Source: an uncultured Dialister sp.
GTDB lineage: Bacteria > Bacillota > Negativicutes > Veillonellales > Dialisteraceae
Assembly: GCA_900541485.1 (NCBI GenBank)
Contig: UQJW01000002.1
Span: forward strand, 1-64,000
Reading direction: 5' to 3'
DNA length: 64,000 bases
The notes beneath the pieces were generated by a model. That model was given only the letters and a program-made list of their open reading frames with translations. It ran no database searches and was not told the origin of the DNA. This document shows positions 34,570 to 48,741 of this stretch, one piece after another; position 1 is the stretch's first letter; each line of letters opens with the position of its first letter. A program made the translations under genes and the position numbers.

Positions 34570-37410
34570 TCATGTTCCCTTCATCAGTCTTTTTGTTCTT
34601 TCTATAACCGGCTGTAAATACTCTCCCGTATATGATTTTTTTACTTTGCAAATATCCTCGGGAGTTCCTACAGCAACTACTTCTCCACCGCGATTTCCGC
34701 CTTCCGGTCCCAAGTCAATAATGTGATCGGCTACCTTTACGACATCTAAATTATGCTCAATAACAACCACCGTATTCCCTTGATCTACCAATTTTTGAAG
34801 AATAATAAGTAATTTTCTTATATCCTCACTATGAAGGCCTGTCGTCGGCTCATCAAGTATATACAGCGTATTCCCGGTTCCCCGTCGCATCAGCTCAGTC
34901 GATAATTTCACCCGCTGTGCTTCTCCGCCGGACATTGTTGTTGCCGGTTGCCCCAAATGAATGTATCCCAATCCTACTTCTTGCAAAGTTTTTAACTTAC
35001 GCAAAATCTTGTCATGATTTTCGAAAAAAGGAACCGCTTCTTCTACAGTCATATTTAATACATCAGAGATATTTTTACCTTTGTACCTGACTTCCAGAGT
35101 TTCTCTGTTATAACGTGCACCATGGCAAACTTCACAAGGCACATATACATCAGAAAGGAACTGCATTTCTATTTTTATAATCCCATCTCCATGGCAGGCC
35201 TCGCAACGACCGCCTTTAACATTAAAGCTGAATCTCCCCGGCTTATATCCCCGCATTTTCGCTTCAGATGTCTGGCTGAAAAGTTCACGTATATCGGTAA
35301 ACAATCCGGTATATGTGGCAGGGTTTGATCGGGGTGTTCTTCCGATAGGCTGCTGATCTATATTAATGATTTTATCAATATATTCAGCGCCCTCTATAGA
35401 TGTGTATTCCCCTGCCCCATAAGAAGTTTGATTTTTTAAATTTGACAGTCCTTGAAATAATATTTCATTCACCAAGGTGCTCTTCCCTGAGCCGGACTCT
35501 CCTGTAACAGCGGTAAATGCTCCTAAAGGAAATTTTACATTGATGTCTTTAAGGTTATGCTCTCTGGCCCCATTAATCGTAATAAACATTCCATTTCCTT
35601 TTCTCCTTTTTTCGGGAAGCGGAATATATTTACTCCCTTTCAAATACCGGCCCGTCAGTGATGTCTCTACTTTTTCAACAGCCTCTACAGTCCCCTCTGC
35701 AACAACATGCCCTCCATTTTCGCCGGCACCGGGACCGATATCGACAATCCAGTCAGCTGCACGAATGGTATCCTCATCATGCTCAACAACAATCAATGTA
35801 TTTCCTAAATCTCTCATTCCTTTAAGTGTAGCTAAAAGCTTATCATTATCTCTCTGGTGCAATCCGATAGACGGCTCATCCAGGATGTATAAAACTCCGA
35901 CCAGCCCCGATCCGATTTGTGTTGCCAGACGAATTCGCTGTGCTTCCCCGCCGGAAAGCGTAGTTGCTGTTCTTCCCAATGTCAGATAATCTAAACCTAC
36001 ATTAACTAAAAAAGTAAGCCTGTTATGTATTTCAGAAAGAATCTGGCTTGCTATTATCTGTTCTTTTTCTGTCAGTTCTACCTGCTCAAGAAAGGTAAGC
36101 AAATCTGAAACCGACATCTCGGAAAGCTCGGCTATATTTTTTCCGCCCACCATAAAGGCAAGACTTTCCGGACGCAGTCGGGCTCCATGACAGACAGGAC
36201 AAGGTTTTGCTACCAAAAAATTGGCAAGCGTTTCTTTCATCTTATCTGTCCATGCTTCCGTATAACGTCTCTTTGTCATCGGGAGAAGTCCTTCAAATGC
36301 CCTTTCATAGGATTTGGTCTCGCCCTCAAGATTCGTATAGTTAAAAGAAAGCAGCTCTTCCCCACCGGACTGCAATTCTTTTTGTGCTTTCGCCGGTAAA
36401 TCATTGTAGCAGCAATCAATTGTCAGGCCATACGATTTTAGAAATGCATCCAACTGCTTATAAAGCCAGCTTTCTTTATTATATGGAAATGGTCGTATGG
36501 CTCCCAGGCGAAAAGAAACTTCGTGATTGGGAATAATACGTCCGAAATCTGCTTCTAACGAGGCTCCCAGTCCGGTGCAAGCGGGACAGGCACCGAAGGG
36601 ATTGTTAAATGAAAAAATGCGCGGTACCGGTTTGGGTAAAGAGATACCGCAATCAGGACAAGAAAAATGAGAACTGAATATATAATCCGCTCCGTCTATT
36701 ACGGAAGCAATCATCATTCCGTCACCCAGCTTGAGTGCCGCCTCTACCGAATCGGTCAATCTTTTTTTTATATTTTCCTTGATAATAATTCTATCTACCA
36801 CTACCTCGATGGTATGTTTTTTATTTTTTTCTAAATCAATCGTATCTGACAAAGAATATACCACTTTGTCTATACGAACTCTTACATATCCTTCTTTGCG
36901 CAGTTCTTCTAAAAGTTTTTTATGTGTTCCTTTTTTACTAATCGCTACCGGGCCCAAAATCATTAGTTTGGTTCGCTCTCCTAAAGCCGCGAGCGCATCT
37001 ACTATTTGATCTACAGTCTGCCGTTGAATCCTTTTACCACAATGAGGACAAAAAGCACGACTGGCATGCGCAAAAAGCATACGTAAATAGTCATGGATTT
37101 CTGTCACGGTACCAACTGTAGAACGAGGATTATGACTTGTTGATTTTTGATCAATTGAAATAGCCGGGGAAAGACCTTCTATTTTATCAATATCCGGCTT
37201 GTTCATTTGTCCCAAAAACTGCCGGGCATAAGCGGAAAGAGACTCTACATATTTTCTCTGCCCTTCCGCATAAATAGTATCGAAAGCCAATGAAGATTTT
37301 CCTGATCCCGAAAGCCCGGTGAACACGATTAATTTGTTTCTCGGAAGTGTTAAATTTATATTTTTCAGATTGTTCTGACGTGCTCCCTGTATAGTAATTC
37401 CCTTTTCCAT
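34570..37410 (-). CDS. uvrA: UvrABC system protein A
   Basis: A 946-residue damage sensor with two ABC ATPase modules. Walker A motifs are GLSGSGKSSLAFDT (near residue 32) and GESGSGKSTLVNEI (second half), and signatures are LSGGEAQRIRLA and MSGGEAQRVKLS. Zinc-finger CxxC sets include CPHCGKR, CPDCG/CPACTG and CEACHGDG/CEVCHGARY. It loads UvrB at lesions. It lies 16 nt after uvrB; the full excinuclease is encoded here as one transcript. Confidence 0.98.
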   Translation of the reverse strand: MEKGITIQGARQNNLKNINLTLPRNKLIVFTGLSGSGKSSLAFDTIYAEGQRKYVESLSAYARQFLGQMNKPDIDKIEGLSPAISIDQKSTSHNPRSTVGTVTEIHDYLRMLFAHASRAFCPHCGKRIQRQTVDQIVDALAALGERTKLMILGPVAISKKGTHKKLLEELRKEGYVRVRIDKVVYSLSDTIDLEKNKKHTIEVVVDRIIIKENIKKRLTDSVEAALKLGDGMMIASVIDGADYIFSSHFSCPDCGISLPKPVPRIFSFNNPFGACPACTGLGASLEADFGRIIPNHEVSFRLGAIRPFPYNKESWLYKQLDAFLKSYGLTIDCCYNDLPAKAQKELQSGGEELLSFNYTNLEGETKSYERAFEGLLPMTKRRYTEAWTDKMKETLANFLVAKPCPVCHGARLRPESLAFMVGGKNIAELSEMSVSDLLTFLEQVELTEKEQIIASQILSEIHNRLTFLVNVGLDYLTLGRTATTLSGGEAQRIRLATQIGSGLVGVLYILDEPSIGLHQRDNDKLLATLKGMRDLGNTLIVVEHDEDTIRAADWIVDIGPGAGENGGHVVAEGTVEAVEKVETSLTGRYLKGSKYIPLPEKRRKGNGMFITINGAREHNLKDINVKFPLGAFTAVTGESGSGKSTLVNEILFQGLSNLKNQTSYGAGEYTSIEGAEYIDKIINIDQQPIGRTPRSNPATYTGLFTDIRELFSQTSEAKMRGYKPGRFSFNVKGGRCEACHGDGIIKIEMQFLSDVYVPCEVCHGARYNRETLEVRYKGKNISDVLNMTVEEAVPFFENHDKILRKLKTLQEVGLGYIHLGQPATTMSGGEAQRVKLSTELMRRGTGNTLYILDEPTTGLHSEDIRKLLIILQKLVDQGNTVVVIEHNLDVVKVADHIIDLGPEGGNRGGEVVAVGTPEDICKVKKSYTGEYLQPVIERTKRLMKGT

Positions 37411-37426
37411 CTTTTCCCTTTCTTTA

Positions 37427-39538
37427 TCAAATTCGTTTCTTCCGCGGTTTATAAATTCTATGAACTTGGCTCGCCTGTCTTTTCAATGCCGCTTCTGCAC
37501 GAGATCCGTGTCTGTCTGCCCATTGTTGCTTACATTTGGAAAGCTCATCTCTCCATTTGGCCGCCTCTTCAAATTCCAGATTTTTAGAGGCTCTTTTCAT
37601 ATTTTTTTCCGCAGTTTTCATTTTTTTATATAAAGCTTCATCAGTTAAATTTTCCGTTTCGCCCGAACTGTTATTTCCATACTTTTCTTCCCCTTCATTG
37701 ATAATCGTAAGATCAATGAGATTTTTAACTTTCTTATTTATAGTTTTAGGAATAATATGATGTTCTGTGTTATACGCCTGCTGAATGGAACGTCTGCGGT
37801 TTGTTTCTTCTATAGCATATTTCATCGATTTTGTAATTCTGTCAGCATACATAATGACATGGCCGTGGGCATTTCTTGCTGCTCTGCCGATAACCTGAAT
37901 CATCGACGTATCATTTCTTAAAAATCCTTCTTTATCAGCGTCCAAGATTGCAACCAATGATACTTCCGGCATATCCAACCCCTCACGGAGTAAATTAATT
38001 CCTACAAGAACATCAAAAACACCGGCACGTAAATCCCGTATAATTTCTGCTCTTTCAATGGTCGCTATATCGGAGTGAAGATACCGAACCTTGACACCGG
38101 CTTCGGAGAGAAAATCGGTCAAATCTTCTGCCATCTTTTTTGTTAATGTGGTAATCAACACACGTTCATTACGGTCTTCTCTCTTATGAAGTTCTCCCAA
38201 CAAATCATCCATTTGCCCTTCAATAGGTCTGACCTCTATGCTGGGATCAAGCAAGCCCGTAGGACGGATGATTTGTTCTGCTATATTTGTCTGTACCCCC
38301 ATTTCATAAGGACCGGGTGTTGCTGATACATAAATAATCTGATTAATCCGTTCTGTAAACTCCTCAAAAGTAAGAGGCCTGTTATCCAAAGCACTCGGCA
38401 ATCTGAATCCATAATCCACAAGAGTATGTTTTCTTGACCGGTCACCATTATACATAGCATGGAGCTGCGGAACTGTAATATGGGATTCATCAACCATGAT
38501 GAGAAAATCTTCGGGGAAATAATCAAGAAGAGTAAACGGCGGATCTCCGGGCTGGCGGGCGGACATGTGGCGGGAATAATTTTCTATTCCTGAGCAATAT
38601 CCGACTTCCTGCATCATTTCAAGATCGTAGTTGGTTCTCTGTTCTAATCGTTGCGCCTCTAAAATACGGTCCTGTCCCCGTAATTCTTTTAACCTGTCTT
38701 CTAGTTCTGCCTCGATACTGATCATGGCCTTTTTTAATTTTCCCGATGTCGTCACATAATGGGAGGCGGGAAATATTCCTATATGATCTCTTTCTGAAAC
38801 AATATCCCCTGTTAAAACATCAAATTCTGAAAGTGAATCTATTTCATCGCCGAACATTTCAATCCGAACAGCCACATTATTGGCAGACGCGGGAAAAACA
38901 TCAATGGTATCTCCTCTCACGCGAAAAGTATCTCTCGTGAAATTTAAATCATTTCGCAAATATTGCATTTCTACAAGACGAGATAAAATTTGATCTCTTG
39001 TAATTTCTTCTCCCGGACGTAATGATAAGCCCATTGTGCTGTAATCTTCCGGGTCGCCCAATCCATATATACAAGATACAGAAGCAACAATAATTACATC
39101 TTTTCTTTCAAAAAGTGCCATTGTCGCCGAGTGACGAAGACGGTCAATTTCTTCATTGCGCGATGAATCTTTTTCAATATATGTATCTGTTTGGGGAATA
39201 TAAGATTCGGGCTGATAGTAGTCGTAATAGCTGACAAAATAATAAACTGCATTATCCGGAAAAAAATCTTTAAATTCACTGGCAGTTTGGGCAGCTAATG
39301 TTTTATTGGGTGAAATAATTAAAGTCGGTCTTTGCACCTGTTCGATTACTTTTGCCATCGTAAAAGTTTTTCCTGTACCGGTTGCCCCTAGCAGAACCTG
39401 TGCCCAGTGTCCGTTCTTGAGACCGTTTACTAAAGAATCCACCGCCTTAGGTTGATCTCCCGTCGGCTTGAAAGGTGCTGCCAACCGGAATGGAGTTTCC
39501 TGCCCGGTATATTGTCTTTTTACTCTTGAATAATCCAT
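37427..39538 (-). CDS. uvrB: UvrABC system protein B
   Basis: A 703-residue helicase-like damage-verification protein, somewhat longer than the usual 660-670. Walker [14 protein letters not shown], the DNA-clamping beta-hairpin [16 protein letters not shown]-like MVDESHIT, helicase motif VIGRAARN, and a C-terminal UVR motif [13 protein letters not shown] followed by a basic tail (about 35 residues, ending KPRKKRI) are all visible. It is first in uvrB-uvrA-uvrC, with its own promoter overlapped by an inverted repeat. Confidence 0.97.
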   Translation of the reverse strand: MDYSRVKRQYTGQETPFRLAAPFKPTGDQPKAVDSLVNGLKNGHWAQVLLGATGTGKTFTMAKVIEQVQRPTLIISPNKTLAAQTASEFKDFFPDNAVYYFVSYYDYYQPESYIPQTDTYIEKDSSRNEEIDRLRHSATMALFERKDVIIVASVSCIYGLGDPEDYSTMGLSLRPGEEITRDQILSRLVEMQYLRNDLNFTRDTFRVRGDTIDVFPASANNVAVRIEMFGDEIDSLSEFDVLTGDIVSERDHIGIFPASHYVTTSGKLKKAMISIEAELEDRLKELRGQDRILEAQRLEQRTNYDLEMMQEVGYCSGIENYSRHMSARQPGDPPFTLLDYFPEDFLIMVDESHITVPQLHAMYNGDRSRKHTLVDYGFRLPSALDNRPLTFEEFTERINQIIYVSATPGPYEMGVQTNIAEQIIRPTGLLDPSIEVRPIEGQMDDLLGELHKREDRNERVLITTLTKKMAEDLTDFLSEAGVKVRYLHSDIATIERAEIIRDLRAGVFDVLVGINLLREGLDMPEVSLVAILDADKEGFLRNDTSMIQVIGRAARNAHGHVIMYADRITKSMKYAIEETNRRRSIQQAYNTEHHIIPKTINKKVKNLIDLTIINEGEEKYGNNSSGETENLTDEALYKKMKTAEKNMKRASKNLEFEEAAKWRDELSKCKQQWADRHGSRAEAALKRQASQVHRIYKPRKKRI

Positions 39539-39600
39539 TACGCATTTCCTTATACAATTTATAAATCCAGATGTGTTCTGTTAAAAATCTCTTTATGATT

Positions 39601-39629
39601 ATTATATCGTTTTATTTCGATATTGTATA
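39601..39629 (-). promoter_or_regulatory. uvrB promoter overlapped by an inverted repeat
   Basis: Minus-strand TATACA-N17-TATAAT about 60 nt upstream of uvrB. A perfect inverted repeat ATATCG-N8-CGATAT (39604-39623) covers the spacer and the edge of the -10. It does not match the Bacillus (CGAAC-N4-GTTCG) or E. coli LexA box, but its position suits a damage-responsive repressor. Confidence 0.55.
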
Positions 39630-39637
39630 GAAATACA

Positions 39638-39670
39638 TAAAAACAGAGGTCACTAAGACCCCTGTTTTTT
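39638..39670 (-). terminator. Intrinsic terminator of the gat operon
   Basis: Stem AAAAACAG-G-GGTC/GACC-T-CTGTTTTT with a 5-nt loop and flanking T run, about 20 nt after the small membrane-protein gene. Confidence 0.85.
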
Positions 39671-39689
39671 TCTGATTACATTTAAAGTA

Positions 39690-40001
39690 TCAAAAATACC
39701 TTTTTAAAAAATAAATTATTCCGCCTACGGCTAATATAGCCAGTCCCCAGAGAAGGAAAAACCAGACAATAATAAAGCCTGCCGCCAAAAATGCAAGAAT
39801 CCCCAAAACACCCAGTGCTTTTTTCCACCACGGCAATTCATTTAGTCGAATCGTTTTTATACGTATAAAAGGAGTTTCTTCGTGAAGATTCTCTTTTTCT
39901 CCGTTTTCGTTGAGAGTTACTCCATCATAATCCCTTATGTCTGTTTCCGACATAGTGCGGGGTTCTTGAGCATTTTCTCCCTGATTGTCATAAGTACTCA
40001 T
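39690..40001 (-). CDS. Small two-TM membrane protein of unknown function
   Basis: A 103-residue protein: residues 1-55 are acidic and polar (Asp/Glu/Asn-rich, no signal peptide), then [16 protein letters not shown] leads into two closely packed hydrophobic segments (about residues 60-80 and 82-98), ending in a basic KRYF. I recognise no family with certainty. It overlaps the gatB stop by 4 nt (ATGA), so it is translated with the amidotransferase genes, and a terminator follows. Start and overlap are well supported; function is unknown. Confidence 0.7.
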   Translation of the reverse strand: MSTYDNQGENAQEPRTMSETDIRDYDGVTLNENGEKENLHEETPFIRIKTIRLNELPWWKKALGVLGILAFLAAGFIIVWFFLLWGLAILAVGGIIYFLKRYF

Positions 40002-41443
40002 AATTCAGAAAGCTTTTGGGACAAAAGTTGGTTAACAACCTGGGGATTTGCCTGCCCTTTGGTCATTTTCATAATTTGCCCTACCAATGCTCCTATTGCC
40101 TTTTTCTTACCGGCTTTAAAATCTGTAACTGCCTGGGGATGTGCTTCAATCACCTGCATTACAATCTTCTCCAGTTCACCGGTATCACTAATTTGCACCA
40201 GTCCTTGTTCTTCAATGATTTTTTCCGGTGTACCGCCGTTTTTCCACATCTCGGCAAAAACTTTTTTAGCAATTTTGCCTGAAATCGTCCCTTTCTCAAT
40301 AAGCACTAATAAATCTGCCAGATGAACAGGTTTCACTTTGGCTTCGGATATTTCAATATTATCGGTAGAAAGCTGACTTGCCAACTCTCCCATAATCCAA
40401 TTCACTGCTGTTTTAGGATCTGCTCCTTCAGTGACCATAGTCTCAAAATAATCAGCCCTGTTCTTATCATTAGTTATGGCATCTGCATCTTCGGGCGATA
40501 ATTTATAATCTGACATGTAACGTTCTTTTCTTGCATCAGGAAGCTCCGGTAACCCTTTACGTATTTCTTCTATGTATTCCTCGCTCACCGTAAACGGAAC
40601 AAGGTCCGGTTCCGGGAAATACCGATAATCATTAGCTTCCTCTTTAGATCTCATACTTTTTGTTACATTTTCTTTTTCATCCCAAGTTCTCGTTTCCTGG
40701 ATAATAGTTCCACCCTCTTCAAGAATCTTGGCTTGGCGCAAGGCTTCGTATTCAATAGCCTTTTCAACGCCCTTAAAAGAATTGATATTTTTAATTTCTG
40801 TCTTTGTCCCCAATTCCTTTTGCCCTACAGGACGGACAGAAACATTGGCATCACACCGCAGACTTCCCTCTTCCATGCGGCAATCTGATATTCCTACATA
40901 CTGAAGAATAGCACGCATTTTTTCCATATAAGCAACAGCTTCTTTTGCCGACCTCATATCCGGCTCGGATACAATTTCCAAAAGAGGTGTTCCCGTACGG
41001 TTATAATCTACCAAAGAGTAATCCGAATCGGTAATGGATACTCCGTGATGTACCAATTTCCCCGCATCTTCTTCCATATGGGCACGAGTAATGCGGATGT
41101 GTTTCTTCTCTCCATTTACTTCTACATCTAAATAGCCCGGACCGCATATAGGTAAGTCGAACTGAGAAGTTTGAAAGTCTTTCGGCAAATCCGGATAATA
41201 ATAATTTTTACGGTCGAACTTACTGAAACGTGAAATTTCACAATTGAGTGCCAGTCCTGCACGAACCGCGTACTCCAAAACTTTTTTATTTAATACGGGA
41301 AGTACACCCGGCAAACCTAAGCAGACAGGGCATACATTTGTATTTGGTGCTTCCCCAAAAGAAGTTTTGCAACCACAAAAGATTTTTGTTTGGGTCTTCA
41401 GCTCCGTATGTACTTCTAATCCTATAACTGCCTCGTATTTCAT
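39998..41443 (-). CDS. gatB: Asp-tRNA(Asn)/Glu-tRNA(Gln) amidotransferase subunit B
   Basis: A 481-residue kinase/tRNA-recruiting subunit of GatCAB. The N-terminal catalytic cradle begins [20 protein letters not shown] with the zinc-site CGC and later CPVCLGLPG, then [14 protein letters not shown]. The C-terminal helical and YqeY-like tail ends [16 protein letters not shown]. It amidates misacylated Glu-tRNA-Gln and/or Asp-tRNA-Asn. Its ATG overlaps the gatA stop by 1 nt (TAATG). Confidence 0.97.
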   Translation of the reverse strand: MKYEAVIGLEVHTELKTQTKIFCGCKTSFGEAPNTNVCPVCLGLPGVLPVLNKKVLEYAVRAGLALNCEISRFSKFDRKNYYYPDLPKDFQTSQFDLPICGPGYLDVEVNGEKKHIRITRAHMEEDAGKLVHHGVSITDSDYSLVDYNRTGTPLLEIVSEPDMRSAKEAVAYMEKMRAILQYVGISDCRMEEGSLRCDANVSVRPVGQKELGTKTEIKNINSFKGVEKAIEYEALRQAKILEEGGTIIQETRTWDEKENVTKSMRSKEEANDYRYFPEPDLVPFTVSEEYIEEIRKGLPELPDARKERYMSDYKLSPEDADAITNDKNRADYFETMVTEGADPKTAVNWIMGELASQLSTDNIEISEAKVKPVHLADLLVLIEKGTISGKIAKKVFAEMWKNGGTPEKIIEEQGLVQISDTGELEKIVMQVIEAHPQAVTDFKAGKKKAIGALVGQIMKMTKGQANPQVVNQLLSQKLSEL

Positions 41444-42894
41444 TATAGCTCTCCTTTCGGTGCTGTTTTGGTAAATTGCGGATTTCCCTGCTCAAATGTA
41501 TAAGCGGCACGTAGAATTTTTTCTTCTCCCAATGCAGGCCCGATAAGTTGCATACCAAGCGGCATACCATCTTTAAATCCCACAGGAATACTGATCGCCG
41601 GCGCACCAATAAGATTAACCGGAACCGTACAAATATCTTCCATATAAAGAGCTAACGGATCGGAAAAAGCACCAAACTTAAAAGCAGCTCCTGAAGCAGA
41701 TGGCGCTACCAGAACATCACATTTCTCAAAAGCCTGTTCAAACTCCTGTTTCAAAAGTGTGCGAACCTTCAGTGCTTTTAAATAATAGGCATCATAATAT
41801 CCTGCGGACAAAACATAATTGCCGAGCATAATACGCCGTTTTACCTCTTCGCCGAACCCTGTACTCCGCGTCTTAATATACATATCAATAATATCTTTCC
41901 CCGATGCACGATATCCAAAGCCGACCCCGTCATAGCGGGACAGATTTGAACTTGCTTCCGCGGGTGCAATGATATAGTAAACGGAAACACCGCCAGTTAT
42001 ATGGGAAATAGAGAGATCTATTATTTCCGCTCCTTCTTTTTCATAGTAAGATAATGCACTCTTGATTGCCTGTTTAGTTTCTTCCCGGATTCCTTCTCCG
42101 AAAAATTCACGAGGTACCCCTATGCGCATTCCCTTTACATCATTTACAAGTGCCTTTTTATAGTCCTTATCTTCTTGCGGAATCGATGTTGAATCTTTTA
42201 CATCATGTCCTGCAATGGCATTTAAAACTATAGCCGCATCTGTTACATCTTTCACAAGAGGTCCGATTTGGTCCAAGGAAGAAGCAAATGCTAAAAGTCC
42301 ATAGCGGGAAACAAGTCCGTATGTCGGTTTCAATCCTACAATTCCGTTGAAGGCTGCGGGTTGTCTGATAGATCCGCCTGTATCGGATCCCAATGCCCAG
42401 ACAGCTTCCGTAGCAGCTACAGCTGCCGCACTCCCGCCGGAGGAGCCTCCCGGAACACGCGAAGTATCCCAAGGATTATGTGTCGGTCCAAAGTAAGAGT
42501 TCTCTGTGCTGCTGCCCATAGCAAATTCATCTAAGTTGACTTTACCGGCAGAAATATAATCTTGCGTTTTTAATTTTTCTATTACCGTCGCATTATAAGG
42601 AGCTATAAAGTTTTCAAGCATTTTTGACGCAGCAGTACAAGGTTGTCCTTTGATGCAGATATTATCTTTTATCGCTCCGGGAATCCCTGCTATATCAGAA
42701 ATCGTTTCCCCGGCTGCTATCTTTTCATCCACCTTTTTAGCTGTTTGTAAAGCTTCTTCATCATTAGTAGATAAAAATGCATGAATATCATCTTCAATAT
42801 CATTTCTATGGCGGATTAATTGTTTAGTCAATTCCACAGCTGATATTTCTTTTTTTACCAATTTTTCATGAAGCTCATGAATTGTATATCCCAC
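41443..42894 (-). CDS. gatA: Asp-tRNA(Asn)/Glu-tRNA(Gln) amidotransferase subunit A
   Basis: A 483-residue amidase-signature glutaminase. The Ser-cisSer-Lys triad is visible as Lys in [11 protein letters not shown], cis-Ser in [12 protein letters not shown] and the nucleophilic Ser region [10 protein letters not shown]. It releases ammonia that GatB uses. The start is taken as GTG 42894 ([12 protein letters not shown]) with GGGGGGTG upstream, 13 nt after gatC; the open frame to 42957 would overlap gatC heavily and is not family-like. Confidence 0.96.
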   Translation of the reverse strand: MGYTIHELHEKLVKKEISAVELTKQLIRHRNDIEDDIHAFLSTNDEEALQTAKKVDEKIAAGETISDIAGIPGAIKDNICIKGQPCTAASKMLENFIAPYNATVIEKLKTQDYISAGKVNLDEFAMGSSTENSYFGPTHNPWDTSRVPGGSSGGSAAAVAATEAVWALGSDTGGSIRQPAAFNGIVGLKPTYGLVSRYGLLAFASSLDQIGPLVKDVTDAAIVLNAIAGHDVKDSTSIPQEDKDYKKALVNDVKGMRIGVPREFFGEGIREETKQAIKSALSYYEKEGAEIIDLSISHITGGVSVYYIIAPAEASSNLSRYDGVGFGYRASGKDIIDMYIKTRSTGFGEEVKRRIMLGNYVLSAGYYDAYYLKALKVRTLLKQEFEQAFEKCDVLVAPSASGAAFKFGAFSDPLALYMEDICTVPVNLIGAPAISIPVGFKDGMPLGMQLIGPALGEEKILRAAYTFEQGNPQFTKTAPKGEL

Positions 42895-42907
42895 GATGAC
42901 ACCCCCC

Positions 42908-43192
42908 TTATATAATTTTAGGCACTTTAAAATAACCGTCTTCTTTTTCCGGTGCATTCAAAAGTGCTTCTTCATTGGTAAAAGATTTATGTGGTTCATC
43001 TTCACGCATGACATTATATTGTTCGACCGCATGTGCAGTAGGATTTACATTTTCCGTATCATACTGATTCAGTTCTTCCATATGGCTCAAAATGCTATTC
43101 ATAGACTCACGCATTTTTTCCAAATCCCGGGGTTCAAACTCGAGCCTGGAAAGAAGTGCTATTTTTTCTGCCTCTTCTGTAGTAATTTTCAT
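42908..43192 (-). CDS. gatC: Asp-tRNA(Asn)/Glu-tRNA(Gln) amidotransferase subunit C
   Basis: A 94-residue Gat[20 protein letters not shown], then [20 protein letters not shown] and the linker ending near the typical FKVPKII. It stabilises the GatA-GatB complex. AAAGGAG precedes the ATG. First gene of gatC-gatA-gatB-small membrane protein. Confidence 0.96.
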   Translation of the reverse strand: MKITTEEAEKIALLSRLEFEPRDLEKMRESMNSILSHMEELNQYDTENVNPTAHAVEQYNVMREDEPHKSFTNEEALLNAPEKEDGYFKVPKII

Positions 43193-43236
43193 ACTTAAAC
43201 TCCTTTATAAAAGATTTTAATTCCAAATACGATTTT

Positions 43237-43245
43237 ATTATAACA
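43237..43245 (-). promoter_or_regulatory. Extended -10 promoter of gatCAB
   Basis: Minus-strand TGT-TATAAT about 45 nt upstream of gatC, beyond the ligA terminator. Confidence 0.5.
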
Positions 43246-43299
43246 TAGCCTTAACGAAGATGGCTTCAGAGAATACAAAGGGAGATTAAGTATGCGGTT

Positions 43300-43341
43300 G
43301 TAATAAAAAGGAGCGGCTGTCATTCCGCTCTTTTTTATTAC
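43300..43341 (-). terminator. Intrinsic terminator after ligA
   Basis: A 17-bp stem GTAATAAAAA-GAGCGG (one mismatch) with an 8-nt loop and T-rich 3' arm, 3 nt after the ligA stop. Confidence 0.85.
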
Positions 43342-43343
43342 AT

Positions 43344-47562
<4,219 letters not shown>

Positions 47563-47613
47563 ATCGTTATTTCCTCACAAAAAGAAACTCATGTTTTCCT
47601 AAATCCACCCTAA

Positions 47614-47653
47614 AAGAAAAACTCATATAGGACATTGCCGTCTATGAGTTTTC
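47614..47653 (-). terminator. Intrinsic terminator after ppaC
   Basis: AAAACTCATA and TATGAGTTTT (47617-47626 with 47643-47652) pair with an inner GAC/GTC extension, with flanking T run on the minus strand. No clear promoter for pcrA is seen between this and its ATG. Confidence 0.75.
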
Positions 47654-47666
47654 CCTTTCTGCTATA

Positions 47667-48611
47667 TTATTCGTTATAAGCTGCCAACAGTGGCGGAGCC
47701 ACCTGTTTCTTTCTTGACATCACCTTGGGAAGATATAGCGCTTTGTTTTCAGCTTTTGTGCGAAAAGCCTTTTCTGCTATGATTTCCGCACCGTCTGTAT
47801 ACCATAAGAATGTGTCTTCTGACAAAATATCGGTAACCATAAGATATGAGGCTTCATATCCGTGCTCTGATTTAATCGTCTCCAATTCTTTTAATATGTC
47901 AATCTTTTTTGCATTAATAGGATTTAAATCCATAACGGAAATCTGACCTATTGTAAAAACTTTTCCTCCTGCAGTGAACTCTTTTGTATCATTTCTTGCC
48001 AACTTAGAAACCGGATAATCAGATATGTCCGCCCCTGCTTTCAACATTTCCATTCCGTATTTTTCATAATCTACACCGGCAATTTCAGCCAATTCCCGGA
48101 CTGCTTCTTTATCTTCTTCCGTCGTTGTTGGTGAACGGAAAAGCACCGTATCGGAAATGATAGCAGACAGCATCATTCCCGCAATTTCTTTTGACGGTTT
48201 AACTCCATACTGCTTATATAAACCATAAATGACAGTGTTAACACATCCTACCGGACGTATCAGTATAAATATCGGATTTTCCGACTCAAAATCACCCATA
48301 CGATGGTGATCGATAATTTCAATAACTTCCGCATCATCCATACCATCTAAGGTTTGTTTCGATTCATTATGATCAACAAGAATAACCTTTTGTTTTTCGT
48401 CTTCCGGATTTTTTCTTTTTAAAGATGTAACTAATTCCGGAGCTTTCAACCCGAAATAATCCAGTGCAAATTGTGATTCTTTATTTACTTCTCCGGCTCT
48501 GATCCCCACGGCATCCATCCCAAGTTCACGTTTCAAGTAAGAATAACTGAGTGCCGATGCAATGCTGTCGGTGTCCGGAGACTTATGTCCCGTTACAAAT
48601 ACTCTGCTCAT
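47667..48611 (-). CDS. ppaC: Manganese-dependent inorganic pyrophosphatase
   Basis: A 314-residue DHH-family (type II) pyrophosphatase. Metal ligands: GHKSPDTDSIASAL, DHNESKQ and the DHH motif IIDHHRMGDF; the C-terminal substrate clamp is SRKKQVAPPLL. It hydrolyses PPi to drive biosynthesis. AAGGAG precedes ATG 48611. No CBS/DRTGG insert is present, so it is the short, constitutively active form. Confidence 0.96.
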   Translation of the reverse strand: MSRVFVTGHKSPDTDSIASALSYSYLKRELGMDAVGIRAGEVNKESQFALDYFGLKAPELVTSLKRKNPEDEKQKVILVDHNESKQTLDGMDDAEVIEIIDHHRMGDFESENPIFILIRPVGCVNTVIYGLYKQYGVKPSKEIAGMMLSAIISDTVLFRSPTTTEEDKEAVRELAEIAGVDYEKYGMEMLKAGADISDYPVSKLARNDTKEFTAGGKVFTIGQISVMDLNPINAKKIDILKELETIKSEHGYEASYLMVTDILSEDTFLWYTDGAEIIAEKAFRTKAENKALYLPKVMSRKKQVAPPLLAAYNE

Positions 48612-48657
48612 ATAAATTCTCCTTCACTTTATCTTTTTCATAAAATTTTACTTTCTC

Positions 48658-48666
48658 ATTATATCA
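48658..48666 (-). promoter_or_regulatory. Extended -10 promoter of ppaC
   Basis: Minus-strand TGA-TATAAT, 45 nt upstream of ppaC and just past the RND operon terminator. Confidence 0.5.
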
Positions 48667-48684
48667 TATTTTTATCTGCCATTA

Positions 48685-48719
48685 TAAAAAAACAACTCTC
48701 GCAAAATACGAGAGTTGTT
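48685..48719 (-). terminator. Intrinsic terminator of the RND efflux operon
   Basis: A 10-bp perfect stem ACAACTCTCG/CGAGAGTTGT with a 7-nt loop and a seven-T run, about 20 nt after the RND stop. Confidence 0.92.
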
Positions 48720-48741
48720 AGATCCATTTCAATTCTTTAGT

